A stretch of 64,000 nucleotides of DNA from Pseudoramibacter alactolyticus (GCF_050908235.1 NZ_CP194340.1), one strand, 5' to 3'; positions 52,621 to 61,669 are shown, counted from the first letter of the stretch. Notes: a model not told the origin generated them from the sequence alone. Numbers and translations are program-made.

Positions 52621-54293
52621 AGAGGAAGATTTTTCGCAGTCTTTTTGTGACGGCGTTAACGGTGCTGGTGTTAACCGTGGCGATTATTCTGCCGCTGCTT
52701 TCCAGACAGATGGCGGCTGAAAAACATCGGATGCTGCGCGAAGAAGCCCGTGTGATGGCCCAGGCGCTTGACGTGCGTTCCAGCGGCGCCGAGACGGCTT
52801 TTTTGAAGCAGGCCGGAAAGACGAGCGACACACGCATCACGTTGGTGCGGCCGGACGGCAGGGTGCTCTACGATTCTTATGTATCCGCTGCGGCACTGGG
52901 CAATCATAAAGGTCGCCCGGAGATTAAAGCGGCGCTTCAAAAGGGCAGCGGCTCGGCCTCGCGGCTGTCGGCCACCCTGTCGGAGTCGACCGATTATTAT
53001 GCACGGCGCCTTTCGGATGGACGGGTGCTGCGCCTGGCAGACACCAGAATGAACATGCTGGGGATCTTCGGCAGTGCGGCATCGATCATCGCCTTCTTGC
53101 TGATGATCGTGGCGGTGGGCGCCTTTGTCGTCTCCGACAGGGTGTCGGCCGCTATTCTGCGGCCCATCGATCATTTGGATCTGGATCATCCGCTGGCGGG
53201 TGCCTCCTACGACGAGCTGTCGCCGCTGCTGATGCGTCTGGACCGGCAACATGCGCAGATCGAGCGGCAGATGGCTGAGCTCGCCGAGCGGCAGCGAGAG
53301 TTTGAGATCATTGCCGACACCATGAGCGAGGGGCTCATCATCATCGATCACGCCGGGCACATTCTGTCGATCAATCAGGCGGCGCTGCGCCACGGACAGA
53401 TGACGCGTCCGAATCCATCTTATCTGACGTTCAGCCGGGATCCGGATTATCTGGCCGGCGTTCGGGCGGGACTGGCCGGCCGGCGGGAAGAGCGCACCAT
53501 GGCGCAGGGTGGCCGCATTTATCGGCTTTTGGCCAGCCCGGTGCAGGTGGGCGAGGGGAATTACGGCGTGGCTCTGTTCATCTCGGACGTGACGGATCAG
53601 CGCGCGGCTGAGCGGCAGCGCCGGGATTTCACCGCCAATGTGTCCCACGAGCTCAAAACGCCGCTGACGGCGATTATGGGCTATGCGGAGATCATTGAGG
53701 GCGGCATTGCAGAGCCGGAGGACATTGCTGCTTTTGCCGGCAAGATCACCGGGGAAGCCCGCCGCCTGCTAAAGCTCATCGGCGATATCATCCGTCTGAC
53801 CCAGCTGGATGAGACGGCCGTGGATGAAGTGACGGTGCCGGTGGATTTGAAGGCGCTGGCCGAGCAGGTGTGCGCCGATCTGTCCGAGAAGGCGGCAGCG
53901 CGGGAGGTGAGCCTTACGGTCTCCGGAGAACATGTGCGGATAACGGGTCTTTCGACCATACTCTACGAGATGGTTTATAACCTGGCGGACAACGCCGTGA
54001 CCTATAACCGGCCGGGGGGGACGGTCGTTATGGAAGCGGTCCGGGAGAAAGCCGGCGCGCGGCTGACTGTGACAGACACGGGCATTGGCATTGCAGAAGC
54101 CGACCGCCCGCGGATCTTCGAGCGGTTTTACCGCGTGGATAAGAGCCGCAGCAAGGCGACCGGCGGCACCGGACTTGGGCTGTCGATTGTTAAGCACGGC
54201 GCGATGATGCACCGGGCCCGAATCGAAGTGACGAGCACCGTCGGGAAGGGTTCGCGCTTTGTCATTCACTTTCCGGATCATTCATTGAGATGA
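52617..54293 (+). CDS. phoR: Phosphate sensor histidine kinase PhoR
   Basis: A 558-residue membrane kinase. Helices lie at about 10-30 and 158-180, with an extracellular sensor between them, then a PAS-like domain (about 235-330). HisKA has phosphoacceptor His344 in SHELKTPLTAIMGYAEII. HATPase shows N box LADNAVTYN, G1 DTGIGIAEADRPRIFERFYR and G2 GTGLGLSIVKHG. ATG 52617 overlaps the phoB stop. Confidence 0.93.
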   Translation: MKRKIFRSLFVTALTVLVLTVAIILPLLSRQMAAEKHRMLREEARVMAQALDVRSSGAETAFLKQAGKTSDTRITLVRPDGRVLYDSYVSAAALGNHKGRPEIKAALQKGSGSASRLSATLSESTDYYARRLSDGRVLRLADTRMNMLGIFGSAASIIAFLLMIVAVGAFVVSDRVSAAILRPIDHLDLDHPLAGASYDELSPLLMRLDRQHAQIERQMAELAERQREFEIIADTMSEGLIIIDHAGHILSINQAALRHGQMTRPNPSYLTFSRDPDYLAGVRAGLAGRREERTMAQGGRIYRLLASPVQVGEGNYGVALFISDVTDQRAAERQRRDFTANVSHELKTPLTAIMGYAEIIEGGIAEPEDIAAFAGKITGEARRLLKLIGDIIRLTQLDETAVDEVTVPVDLKALAEQVCADLSEKAAAREVSLTVSGEHVRITGLSTILYEMVYNLADNAVTYNRPGGTVVMEAVREKAGARLTVTDTGIGIAEADRPRIFERFYRVDKSRSKATGGTGLGLSIVKHGAMMHRARIEVTSTVGKGSRFVIHFPDHSLR

Positions 54294-54319
54294 AAAAGAG
54301 GCAGCAATGCCTCTTTTTT
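54293..54319 (+). terminator. Terminator of the pst-pho operon
   Basis: AAAAGAGGCA-GCAA-TGCCTCTTTTTT hairpin right after the phoR stop. Confidence 0.8.
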
Positions 54320-54388
54320 CATGCGGTTTCAATGGACGGTTCATCGGCGTGAAATTAACGCAAACAGCTAAACTTTTTTGTCAAAGTG

Positions 54389-54434
54389 TTGTCATGCCAA
54401 CGGACGAGGGTGCTATAATGTGCCTATAATAGGC
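54389..54434 (+). promoter_or_regulatory. asr promoter with downstream palindrome (candidate operator)
   Basis: TTGTCA (54389-54394) and extended -10 TGCTATAAT (TATAAT 54414-54419), 19-bp spacing. Right after it is the perfect palindrome GCCTATAATAGGC (54422-54434), placed over the expected transcription start. Confidence 0.55.
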
Positions 54435-54519
54435 GCTGAGCGGTCCGACCAAAGTTTGCACGGCGGCGGCCGGCCGCAATTTGTGTTTTGATTGGCATTG
54501 GATCAGAGAAGGAGGCACT

Positions 54520-55551
54520 ATGGGTTTTCGTGCTGGACGCGCCCAGATGGACGCGTTGTTTAACGCCTGGCAGGCCGAGGGGTTTACGGTGGTCGCGCCG
54601 AAGCTTTTCGCCGGGACGGGGCGGTTTTCCGAGACGGATATCGTGCGCTATGACACGGTGACGTCCATCGACGAAGTGGTTTTCGACCGCCGCGCCGATT
54701 ATTCGTTTAAAGAGGCGTTCACACCGGTTCGTCAGACGTTGTTTTATTTTGCCGGAGAGTCCACCGCCGAGGCGGAATCTCCCAGAAAAGGCGGTGCGGT
54801 GATTTTTTTGCGCAACTGCGATCGCTGTGCCCTCGAAGTGCTGGACGATATGTACCTGAAAAACGGCGAGGAAGATTTTTATTACAAGCGCCTGCGAGAG
54901 CACTGCCGCTTTGTGGTGATGGGCTGCGACCACAGCTTCGAGGATTGTTTTTGCGTTTCTATGGGGACCAATGTGGCCCCGGATTACGACATGGCCGTCG
55001 ACCCGGCGGGGGATGATTTCCTGCTCGATGTGAAGGATCCGGGCTGGCAGGGCATCCTCGCCGGCATCGGCGCACCGGAACAGCCGGTGACGCCGCAGAC
55101 AGTGAGCGAAAACGCGGTGCAGGTGGCCCTGCCGGAGGCGATTCCCGACCGGGCGGCCCTTTGTGCCTCGGACATCTGGAAGGAATACGACGAGCGCTGC
55201 ATCGCCTGCGGGCGCTGCACCCTGGTGTGCCCCTCCTGCACCTGCTTCACCATGCAGGATCTGTTTTATGACGACGCGGGGCGCATCGGCGAACGGCGCC
55301 GGGTGCAGGCCTCCTGCATGATCGACGGCTATACCGATGTGGCCGGCGGCGGCAGCTACCGCCAGAAAAACGGCGCGCGGATGCGCTTTAAAGCGCTGCA
55401 CAAGGTGTATGACCACCGGGCGCGCTTCGGCCGCAACATGTGTGTGGGCTGCGGGCGCTGCACGGCCATCTGCCCGGAATACATCGACTTCGCGGTGATC
55501 CTCAACAAGGTGGACGGCGAGGTGCGCACCCGGGGAGGAGGCCAGGCATGA
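54520..55551 (+). CDS. asrA: Anaerobic sulfite reductase subunit A
   Basis: A 343-residue iron-sulfur protein that passes electrons from AsrB to the siroheme subunit. The N-terminal half has FLRNCDRCALEVLDDMYL and VMGCDHSFEDCFCVSMG; two ferredoxin-type sets follow, CIACGRCTLVCPSCTCF and CVGCGRCTAICPEYIDF. ATG 54520 after GAAGGAGG gives MGFRAGRAQM. It heads the asrABC operon for dissimilatory reduction of sulfite to sulfide. Confidence 0.94.
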   Translation: MGFRAGRAQMDALFNAWQAEGFTVVAPKLFAGTGRFSETDIVRYDTVTSIDEVVFDRRADYSFKEAFTPVRQTLFYFAGESTAEAESPRKGGAVIFLRNCDRCALEVLDDMYLKNGEEDFYYKRLREHCRFVVMGCDHSFEDCFCVSMGTNVAPDYDMAVDPAGDDFLLDVKDPGWQGILAGIGAPEQPVTPQTVSENAVQVALPEAIPDRAALCASDIWKEYDERCIACGRCTLVCPSCTCFTMQDLFYDDAGRIGERRRVQASCMIDGYTDVAGGGSYRQKNGARMRFKALHKVYDHRARFGRNMCVGCGRCTAICPEYIDFAVILNKVDGEVRTRGGGQA

Positions 55552-56336
55552 ACACCTATATTCCCTTTGCGTCGACGGTGACGGCGGTTATTCCCCATAC
55601 CGATATTGAATACACCTTCCGGCTGAGCTATGATGGGCCGGTGCGCCCGGGACAGTTTTTTGAAGTGTCCGTGCCGAAATTCGGCGAGGCGCCGATCTCC
55701 GTGTCGGGCATCGGCAAAGATTTCGTGGATCTAACGATCCGTCGGGTCGGCGTGGTAACCGACGAGGTGTTTGAGCGCTATGTCGGGGATACCCTGCTGC
55801 TGCGCGGGCCCTATGGCAACGGCTTCGACGTCGATCTTTATAAGGGCAAGGATATCGTGGTGGTCGCCGGAGGGACGGGGCTGTCGCCGGTGCGTGGCGT
55901 CGTGGATTATTTCGCGACCCACCCTGAAGATTGTCGCTCGCTGACGCTGATCGTCGGGTTCAAATCGCCGGACGATATTCTCTTCCGGGACGACCTGACC
56001 CGCTGGGAAAAAACGGCGAAGGTCATTCTTACCACCGACAGCAACAATGGCGACGATAGTTACCGTCAGGGTTTTGTGACCGAATACATTCCGAAGCTCG
56101 CCCTTCGCGACCCGGCGGACACCGTGGCCATCGTGGTCGGACCACCGCCGATGATGCGCTTTTCAGCGGCCGGTCTTTTAGAACTCGGCATTCCCGAGAC
56201 GGGTATCTGGGTGTCTCAGGAGCGCAAAATGTGCTGCGGCCTGGGCAAGTGCGGGCATTGCCGCATCGGCGATAAATATGTCTGTCTCGACGGTCCGGTG
56301 TTTAATTACACCGAGAGCAAGGGCTTAATCGATTAA
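55548..56336 (+). CDS. asrB: Anaerobic sulfite reductase subunit B
   Basis: A 262-residue FAD/NAD(P)H-binding subunit of the ferredoxin-NADP reductase fold. It shows GQFFEVSVPKFGEAPISVSG (FAD), VVVAGGTGLSPVRGVVDYF (NAD) and the C-terminal Fe-S motif CCGLGKCGHCRIGDKYVCLDG. ATG 55548 overlaps the asrA stop region by 4 bp with GGAGGCC upstream. Takes electrons from NADH. Confidence 0.94.
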   Translation: MNTYIPFASTVTAVIPHTDIEYTFRLSYDGPVRPGQFFEVSVPKFGEAPISVSGIGKDFVDLTIRRVGVVTDEVFERYVGDTLLLRGPYGNGFDVDLYKGKDIVVVAGGTGLSPVRGVVDYFATHPEDCRSLTLIVGFKSPDDILFRDDLTRWEKTAKVILTTDSNNGDDSYRQGFVTEYIPKLALRDPADTVAIVVGPPPMMRFSAAGLLELGIPETGIWVSQERKMCCGLGKCGHCRIGDKYVCLDGPVFNYTESKGLID

Positions 56337-56346
56337 GGAGGACGCT

Positions 56347-57324
56347 GTGGATATCAACACCAAAAAAGTCAGAAAGAACGCCTTCCGCGTGACCAAGGTC
56401 CGGGGGGTGGCAGCGTCCCGCGTGCGGGTGCCCGGCGGGGTCATCGACGCGACGACCCTTGGCATTGTCAAGGATATTGCCGAAAAATACGGCGACGGCC
56501 AGATTTTCATCACCAACCGCCAGGGCTTCGAGCTTTCGGGCATTCCCTACGACAAAATGCCCGAGGTCAACCGCGCGCTGCAGCCGGTGATTGACCGGCT
56601 GGGCATCAATCAGAGCGAACCCGGCGTGGGCTACGATTCTTCCGGAACGCGCAATATCATCGCCTGCATCGGCAATCGGGTCTGTCCCTACGCCAATTAC
56701 ACCACCACCGACCTGGCCCGCCGGGTGGAAAAGGCGATTTTCCCCAACGATCTGCACGTGAAGGTGGCTTTCACCGGCTGCCACAACGACTGTGCCAAGG
56801 TGCGCATGCACGATTTCGGCGTCATGGGGATGACGCTGCCCCAGTTTGACGCCAGTCGCTGTGTGTCCTGCCAGGCCTGTGTGAAGCGCTGCCGTAAAAA
56901 ATCAACCGGGGCGTTAAGCTTTGATCATTTCACCCCGGTGCGCAACCACGAAAAATGCATCGGCTGCGGCGAATGCGTGCTGGCCTGCCCGACCCGCGCC
57001 TGGACCCGCAGCGACAAGCGTTATTACAGACTGACCCTCTTCGGCCGCACGGGCAAGAAGAATCCGCGCCTGGGCCAGAACTTTATCAAGTGGGTGGACG
57101 AGGACAGCATCGTTAAGATCATCGAAAACACCTATGTCTACGCGAAAAAATACATCGATCCCGAAGCGCCGGCCGGCAAGGAACACATCGGCTATATTGT
57201 GGATCGCACCGGCTTCGATGAATACCTGAAGTGGGCGCTTTCCGGCGTGACGCTACCGGATCAGGCCGAGATCAACCGCCGGCTGTATTGGAGCGGCATT
57301 CACTACGGCACCGATCAGGATTAA
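56347..57324 (+). CDS. asrC: Anaerobic sulfite reductase subunit C (siroheme)
   Basis: A 325-residue catalytic siroheme-[4Fe-4S] subunit. ITNRQGFELSGIP, NIIACIGNRVCPYANYTT and VAFTGCHNDCAKVRMHDFGVMG provide the cluster/siroheme cysteines; CVSCQACVKRC and CIGCGECVLACPTRA add two ferredoxin clusters. The start is GTG 56347 with AAGGAGG 5 bp upstream. Sulfide produced here could also feed the Thi4 reaction (inference). Confidence 0.94.
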   Translation: MDINTKKVRKNAFRVTKVRGVAASRVRVPGGVIDATTLGIVKDIAEKYGDGQIFITNRQGFELSGIPYDKMPEVNRALQPVIDRLGINQSEPGVGYDSSGTRNIIACIGNRVCPYANYTTTDLARRVEKAIFPNDLHVKVAFTGCHNDCAKVRMHDFGVMGMTLPQFDASRCVSCQACVKRCRKKSTGALSFDHFTPVRNHEKCIGCGECVLACPTRAWTRSDKRYYRLTLFGRTGKKNPRLGQNFIKWVDEDSIVKIIENTYVYAKKYIDPEAPAGKEHIGYIVDRTGFDEYLKWALSGVTLPDQAEINRRLYWSGIHYGTDQD

Positions 57325-57346
57325 GATCCTCACACCGATGCGCTCA

Positions 57347-57374
57347 AGACGAAGGCAGGTCCTTCGTCTTTTTT
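57347..57374 (+). terminator. Terminator of asrABC
   Basis: AAGACGAAGG / CCTTCGTCTT hairpin with a short loop and T6. Confidence 0.78.
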
Positions 57375-57391
57375 GATGGGCGGCGGCCGCA

Positions 57392-57420
57392 TTGACAAGC
57401 GCGCCGTTTTCGGGTACAGT
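57392..57420 (+). promoter_or_regulatory. Promoter of the 57468-58876 pair
   Basis: TTGACA (57392-57397), 17-bp spacer, TACAGT (57415-57420). Confidence 0.65.
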
Positions 57421-57467
57421 CAAACGACGAACCGGACGAAAACAATCATTGAGAAAGGAAGCATGGC

Positions 57468-57881
57468 ATGATTTTAGCGGTGTGTATTGACGACGGCGGC
57501 GGGCTGCGGTTTAATCACCGACGTCAGAGCCGCGACGCGGGTCTGATGGCCCGGCTGGTTGAAAAATTTCCCGGGGCGGATTTTTATGCCGCGCCGGATT
57601 CGGCCGTCCTTTTCGAAAACAGCGGTTTGCCGGCGGCGCGCCTGCACCTGGCGGCAGATTTTCTCGCCGCGGCCGGCCCCGGGGACGTGGCCTTTGCGGA
57701 GGACGGCCCCCTGGCGCCCTGGGCTGAAAAGGCCGAGGGTTTGGTGATTTACCATTGGAACCGTCGCTATCCCTCGGATGTGACGCTGGATATCGATCTC
57801 GGGGCGTGGCGGCTGGCCGGCCGGGAGGATTTTGCCGGCACCTCCCACGAGACCATCACTGAGGAGGTTTATACCAGGTGA
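57468..57881 (+). CDS. Small conserved-looking protein coupled to a secreted nuclease
   Basis: A 137-residue cytoplasmic protein. It begins MILAVCIDDGGGLRFNHRRQSRD, with a middle AGPGDVAFAEDGP and the C-terminal VIYHWNRRYPSDVTLDIDL and GTSHETITEEVYTR. No catalytic motif is evident to me. I recall similar Firmicutes proteins mislabelled as ribonuclease Z, but it lacks the metallo-beta-lactamase HxHxDH motif. Its stop overlaps the nuclease GTG start by 4 bp, suggesting an associated role, perhaps immunity or regulation (inference). Confidence 0.6.
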   Translation: MILAVCIDDGGGLRFNHRRQSRDAGLMARLVEKFPGADFYAAPDSAVLFENSGLPAARLHLAADFLAAAGPGDVAFAEDGPLAPWAEKAEGLVIYHWNRRYPSDVTLDIDLGAWRLAGREDFAGTSHETITEEVYTR

Positions 57882-58876
57882 GGACAGAAACCAAAAACAG
57901 GCGCCAAAAGGCTGCGGCTCTGGGGCTGTTATCGTTGCTGCTGGCGGCGGCGCTGGTCCTTGGCGGCTGCGCGCTGAAAGACGGTACGGCACAGGATCCA
58001 TCGGCATTGGCAAAAAAGATCGCGGCAAACACGGCGGATCTGGCCAAGATCCCAGCGTATCGCGGCGATGCTTATGTTGCCATCAACAATAACGAGCCGA
58101 CCTTCGCCGATTCGGCGCTGAACACCAAAAGTTTTGAGACTTACAGCGCGCAGGATGCCTTCGGCCGCTGCGGCACGGCCGCGGCCAATATCAGCCGGGC
58201 GACGATGCCCAAAGCCGGCGAGCGGCGCGGCGATATCAGCGCGGTGCGCCCCACCGGCTGGCACAACGCGGCCTATAGTTTTGTGGATGGCAGGATGCTT
58301 TACAACCGCTGCCATCTGATCGGTTATCAGCTGACGGCGGAAAACGCCAACCCGCGCAACCTCATCACCGGGACCCGCTATCTGAATGTGGAGGGGATGC
58401 TTCCCTTCGAGAACCTGGTGGCCGATTATGTGAAGGAGACGGGCAACCACGTGCTCTACCGGGTCACGCCGATTTTCGACGGCAATAATCTGGTGGCGAG
58501 CGGCGTTCAGATGGAGGCTCAATCGGTGGAGGACAAGGGTGAAGGTATTTCGTTTAATGTTTATTGCTACAATGTGCAGCCCGGCGTGAAGATTGACTAC
58601 AGCACCGGCTACAGCACCCGGGACACGAGCCAGCCCACGGATGCCGAGGCGATTAAGAAAAGCGCATCCGCAGGCAGCCAGACATCTTCCCGGCACAGTC
58701 AGAACAGCACGGCAACCACGGCGACTTATGTGCTTAATGTGCGGGCTCATAAATTTCACCGGCAAAACTGCACGGCGGTCTCCCATATGGCCGAAAGAAA
58801 TAAACAGACTTATACCGGCAAACGGGCCGATCTGATCCGCCGGGGATACAGCCCCTGCGCGATCTGCAATCCGTGA
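57878..58876 (+). CDS. Secreted DNA/RNA non-specific endonuclease, lipoprotein
   Basis: A 332-residue lipoprotein with lipobox LGGC (Cys31). The beta-beta-alpha-metal nuclease domain (about 45-240) has YNRCHLIGYQL (variant of the D/N-R-G-H catalytic motif, with Cys for Gly), NARNLITGT-like NPRNLITGTRYLN and FENLVADYV. A Ser/Thr linker leads to a C-terminal domain with HKFHRQNCTAVSHM and SPCAICNP, a cysteine/histidine metal-binding module. The start is GTG 57878, overlapping the preceding gene. It probably degrades extracellular nucleic acid at the cell surface. Confidence 0.82.
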   Translation: MRTETKNRRQKAAALGLLSLLLAAALVLGGCALKDGTAQDPSALAKKIAANTADLAKIPAYRGDAYVAINNNEPTFADSALNTKSFETYSAQDAFGRCGTAAANISRATMPKAGERRGDISAVRPTGWHNAAYSFVDGRMLYNRCHLIGYQLTAENANPRNLITGTRYLNVEGMLPFENLVADYVKETGNHVLYRVTPIFDGNNLVASGVQMEAQSVEDKGEGISFNVYCYNVQPGVKIDYSTGYSTRDTSQPTDAEAIKKSASAGSQTSSRHSQNSTATTATYVLNVRAHKFHRQNCTAVSHMAERNKQTYTGKRADLIRRGYSPCAICNP

Positions 58877-58919
58877 GTGCGCGTTTAGCTATGGATGAAC
58901 ACAAAGAAAGAAGGCGGGG

Positions 58920-60572
58920 ATGAAAAAAGTTTTAGGCATTGACACCGGCGGTACCTTCACCGACGCGGTGCTGTGGGATCCGCAGGCGGCTGCGGTGCTG
59001 GACAAGGCCAAGGCGCCGACCACCCATGACGACCTGAAAATCGGCATTGGGGCGAGCATTGACGGGCTCGAGCTCGCGGATCCGGCGGTCATCGACCGGG
59101 TGGTGCTCTCCACCACGCTGGCGACCAACGCCATCGTGGAAGGCCAGGGCCGGCCGACCGGGCTCATCCTCATCGGCGGGAAACCCAAGGGCGATGTTCC
59201 CGCGGCGGCCGTCGAGCATATTACCGGCAAAATTAACATCAAGGGACGGGAAGTCATGTCCCTGGTGCCTGAGGAGGTAACGGCAGCCGTGGCCAGCCTG
59301 GCGCCCCGGGTGGAGGCCATGGCCGTCTCCGGGATGATGAGCGTGCGCAACAGCGCCCAGGAGCTCGCGGTAAAAGCGGCGGTGCGGGCCGTTTCGGATA
59401 TGCCGGTGGTCTGCGGGCACGAGCTTTCCACCAAGCTGGGCTACACCGACCGAACGGTCACGGCGGTGCTCAACGCGAGCCTGATCCCCATCATTGCCGG
59501 GTTTGTGACGGCAGTCACCCGCACGTTGGCGGATAAGGCGATTGCGGCGCCGGTGTTTATCGTCAAGGGCGACGGCTCCCTGGCGAGCCTCGATTTTATC
59601 CGGGAGAAGCCCATCGAGACCATCCTTTCCGGACCGGCGGCGAGCATTCTCGGCGCGCTGGCGCTGGCGGGCACGGCCGACGGCATCGTAGTGGATATGG
59701 GCGGCACGACCACGGATACCGGCGTGGTGCAGAACAATACCCTGACCCTTTCGCCGGTGGGGGCGAAGGTGGGCAGCTGGCAAACCCAGGTGGATTCGGC
59801 CAAGCTCGCGACCTATGGCCTCGGCGGGGACACGGCCATCACTCCAGGGATGTGCGGCCCGAAGCTGACCACCCATCGGGTGCTGCCGGCATGCCGCGGC
59901 GGCGCAGGGAATCTGACTCCCACCGATTTGCTCTGCGCCCGGGGACAGCTTGACCGCTGGGATGCAGCCCCGGTGCAGGCGGCGCTCCAAAGGCAGGCCG
60001 AGGCCTGCGGGATGGATGCGCTGGCCTATGCCAAGCGGGCGGAGGCGCTGGTGCTGTCGACCATTGCGGATCCGATTCTTTCGGTCTATGAAAAAGACGT
60101 TCCGCCCGAGATGCCGGTGGTGGCCACCGGCGCACCGGCGGGGACCTGGTATGCGGCGCTGGCCGACGCGGGGAAAACCGATCGCCGGGTGATGGTGCCC
60201 GAGCATTATGAGGTGGCGAATGCCGTGGGCGCGGCGACGGCGGCGGTGGCCGAGCGGGTGGATGCGCTGGTGCGTCCGGACGAGGCCAATGACGGCTTTG
60301 CGGCCTATATCGACGGGGATTCGGCCTATTTTAAAGTGAAGACCGACGCCGTGGCCTATGCCGAGGCCAAGGCGTTGGATCGGGTGCGGGCCAAGGCCGA
60401 GCGCCAGGGCAGCGCGGAAATTACCGCTCAGGTGCATAGCGAGGAAATCACCCGCAAAGTCGGCTGGCGCATGGTTTATGTGGAGACCCGGGTGAAGGCG
60501 GTGGCCCGGGCGGGACACCTCAAACTGGCCGAGGAGGCACAAGCCCCGGCCTTTGTGAAAAACTTTGATTAA
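58920..60572 (+). CDS. Hydantoinase/oxoprolinase family protein (HyuA-like)
   Basis: A 550-residue ASKHA-fold protein. The N-terminal GIDTGGTFTDAVLW phosphate-binding loop, STTLATNAIVEG, and the central VDMGGTTTDTGVV are hallmarks. Length is shorter than two-subunit-type HyuA proteins and no HyuB gene is adjacent, so the reaction (ATP-dependent opening of a lactam such as 5-oxoproline or hydantoin, or a non-catalytic role) is uncertain. AAGAAGG precedes ATG 58920. It may be monocistronic. Confidence 0.83.
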   Translation: MKKVLGIDTGGTFTDAVLWDPQAAAVLDKAKAPTTHDDLKIGIGASIDGLELADPAVIDRVVLSTTLATNAIVEGQGRPTGLILIGGKPKGDVPAAAVEHITGKINIKGREVMSLVPEEVTAAVASLAPRVEAMAVSGMMSVRNSAQELAVKAAVRAVSDMPVVCGHELSTKLGYTDRTVTAVLNASLIPIIAGFVTAVTRTLADKAIAAPVFIVKGDGSLASLDFIREKPIETILSGPAASILGALALAGTADGIVVDMGGTTTDTGVVQNNTLTLSPVGAKVGSWQTQVDSAKLATYGLGGDTAITPGMCGPKLTTHRVLPACRGGAGNLTPTDLLCARGQLDRWDAAPVQAALQRQAEACGMDALAYAKRAEALVLSTIADPILSVYEKDVPPEMPVVATGAPAGTWYAALADAGKTDRRVMVPEHYEVANAVGAATAAVAERVDALVRPDEANDGFAAYIDGDSAYFKVKTDAVAYAEAKALDRVRAKAERQGSAEITAQVHSEEITRKVGWRMVYVETRVKAVARAGHLKLAEEAQAPAFVKNFD

Positions 60573-60603
60573 AGGCGTATCCAATAAAAAACAGTCCAGC
60601 CAC

Positions 60604-60632
60604 TTGACAGTCCTCGGGGCATTCATTAAAAT
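60604..60632 (+). promoter_or_regulatory. Promoter of the TPP riboswitch-thi4 transcript
   Basis: TTGACA (60604-60609), 17-bp spacer, TAAAAT (60627-60632). A perfect 14-bp palindrome ATTAAAGCTTTAAT follows at 60639-60652. Confidence 0.68.
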
Positions 60633-60698
60633 AAGCATATTAAAGCTTTAATGGGCCCCTTGAGGGGTGCAATCACAAACAAATAAACACAAACCATA

Positions 60699-60831
60699 AC
60701 GGGAGCGCCCATGTTTTGGGCTGAGAAGTGGCTATTGAGCACACGATCCTTAATCACCTGATCAGCGTTGTGGCTGCGGAGGGAGCAATGGGACTTTTTT
60801 GGCACATTGGCTCCGGCAGATGTGTTTTTTT
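60699..60831 (+). promoter_or_regulatory. TPP riboswitch (THI element) with downstream terminator
   Basis: Conserved blocks occur in order: ACGGGAGC (60699), GGGCTGAGA (60718-60726), ACCTGATC (60757 region) and GCGGAGGGAG, which match the thiamine pyrophosphate aptamer. Downstream, CACAT...ATGTG and T7 (60825-60831) form a likely expression-platform terminator 50 nt before thi4. TPP binding would lower thi4 expression. Confidence 0.85.
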
Positions 60832-60884
60832 GTTGGCCGGTCTTCTAATTTTTTTCGGCAACAAGCAGTGAAAAAGGAGCCACG

Positions 60885-61661
60885 ATGTTAAGTGATACAA
60901 AAATTTCGGAAGCCATATTGACGACCTATACCGATCGTTTCAAACAGATGCTTTCCAGCGATGCTGTGATTGTTGGCGGCGGTCCGTCCGGTTTGATCGC
61001 CGCTTATTATCTGGGAAAGGCCGGGGTCAAAACTACCCTTTTGGACCGCAGGCTCAGCGTCGGCGGCGGCATGTGGGGCGGCGGCATGATGATGAATCAG
61101 ATCGTTGTTCAGAAAAGCGTCCTGCCTATTTTGGAGGAGATGGGCATTGCCTGCAAGGCTTATGATGCAGAGCACTATACCGTCAGTTCGGTGGCATGCA
61201 TTTCCGGTCTGATCTTTCGAGCGGCGCAGTCCGGCGCGACCATTATGAACCTGGTGACGATGGAGGATGCCGTTGTGCGGGAAGGGCGGCTGGAGGGCCT
61301 GGTGATCAACTGGTCGACGGTTGAAATGGCCCATCTGATGGTGGATCCGCTGATGATGGATGCCCGGGTTGTCCTCGATGCGACGGGACATGACGCCGCG
61401 CTGGTGACTAAATTGGTTGAACGGATGGGGCCGGTGCTCAATACGCCCAGCGGCGGCCTTGAAGGGGAGAAGCCCATGTGGGCAGACCACGGCGAGAAAC
61501 AGGTGGTGGCCAATACCCGGGAGGTTTATCCGGGACTTTATGTCAGCGGAATGGCGGCCAACGCCACATTCGGCGGGCAGCGCATGGGACCGGTGTTCGG
61601 CGGGATGCTGCTCTCCGGGAAAAAGGCGGCCGAGGCCATGCTTCGCCGGCTTGCGCAGTAA
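60885..61661 (+). CDS. thi4: Thiazole synthase Thi4, sulfide-using type
   Basis: A 258-residue FAD-like fold enzyme making the thiamine thiazole from NAD, glycine and sulfur. DAVIVGGGPSGLIAAYYL is the dinucleotide loop, GGGMWGGGMMMN the next conserved block, and the C-terminus has GMAANATFGGQRMGPVFGGMLLSG. At the site where yeast Thi4 carries the sacrificial Cys (before the conserved MDP), this protein reads AHLMVDP, with no Cys. It is therefore expected to use free sulfide rather than its own cysteine. AAAGGAG precedes ATG 60885, and a TPP riboswitch controls it. Confidence 0.92.
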   Translation: MLSDTKISEAILTTYTDRFKQMLSSDAVIVGGGPSGLIAAYYLGKAGVKTTLLDRRLSVGGGMWGGGMMMNQIVVQKSVLPILEEMGIACKAYDAEHYTVSSVACISGLIFRAAQSGATIMNLVTMEDAVVREGRLEGLVINWSTVEMAHLMVDPLMMDARVVLDATGHDAALVTKLVERMGPVLNTPSGGLEGEKPMWADHGEKQVVANTREVYPGLYVSGMAANATFGGQRMGPVFGGMLLSGKKAAEAMLRRLAQ

Positions 61662-61669
61662 CGGACGAA

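Noticed and set aside
58932..60638. 568-codon open frame on the minus strand, antisense to the hydantoinase-like gene
   Set aside because: High-GC shadow of a well-conserved plus-strand gene; composition is Arg/His-rich and no ribosome site or family motif is present. Other long antisense frames (6710-7678, 7801-8682, 13105-14097, 35079-36152, 38182-39402) were dropped for the same reason.
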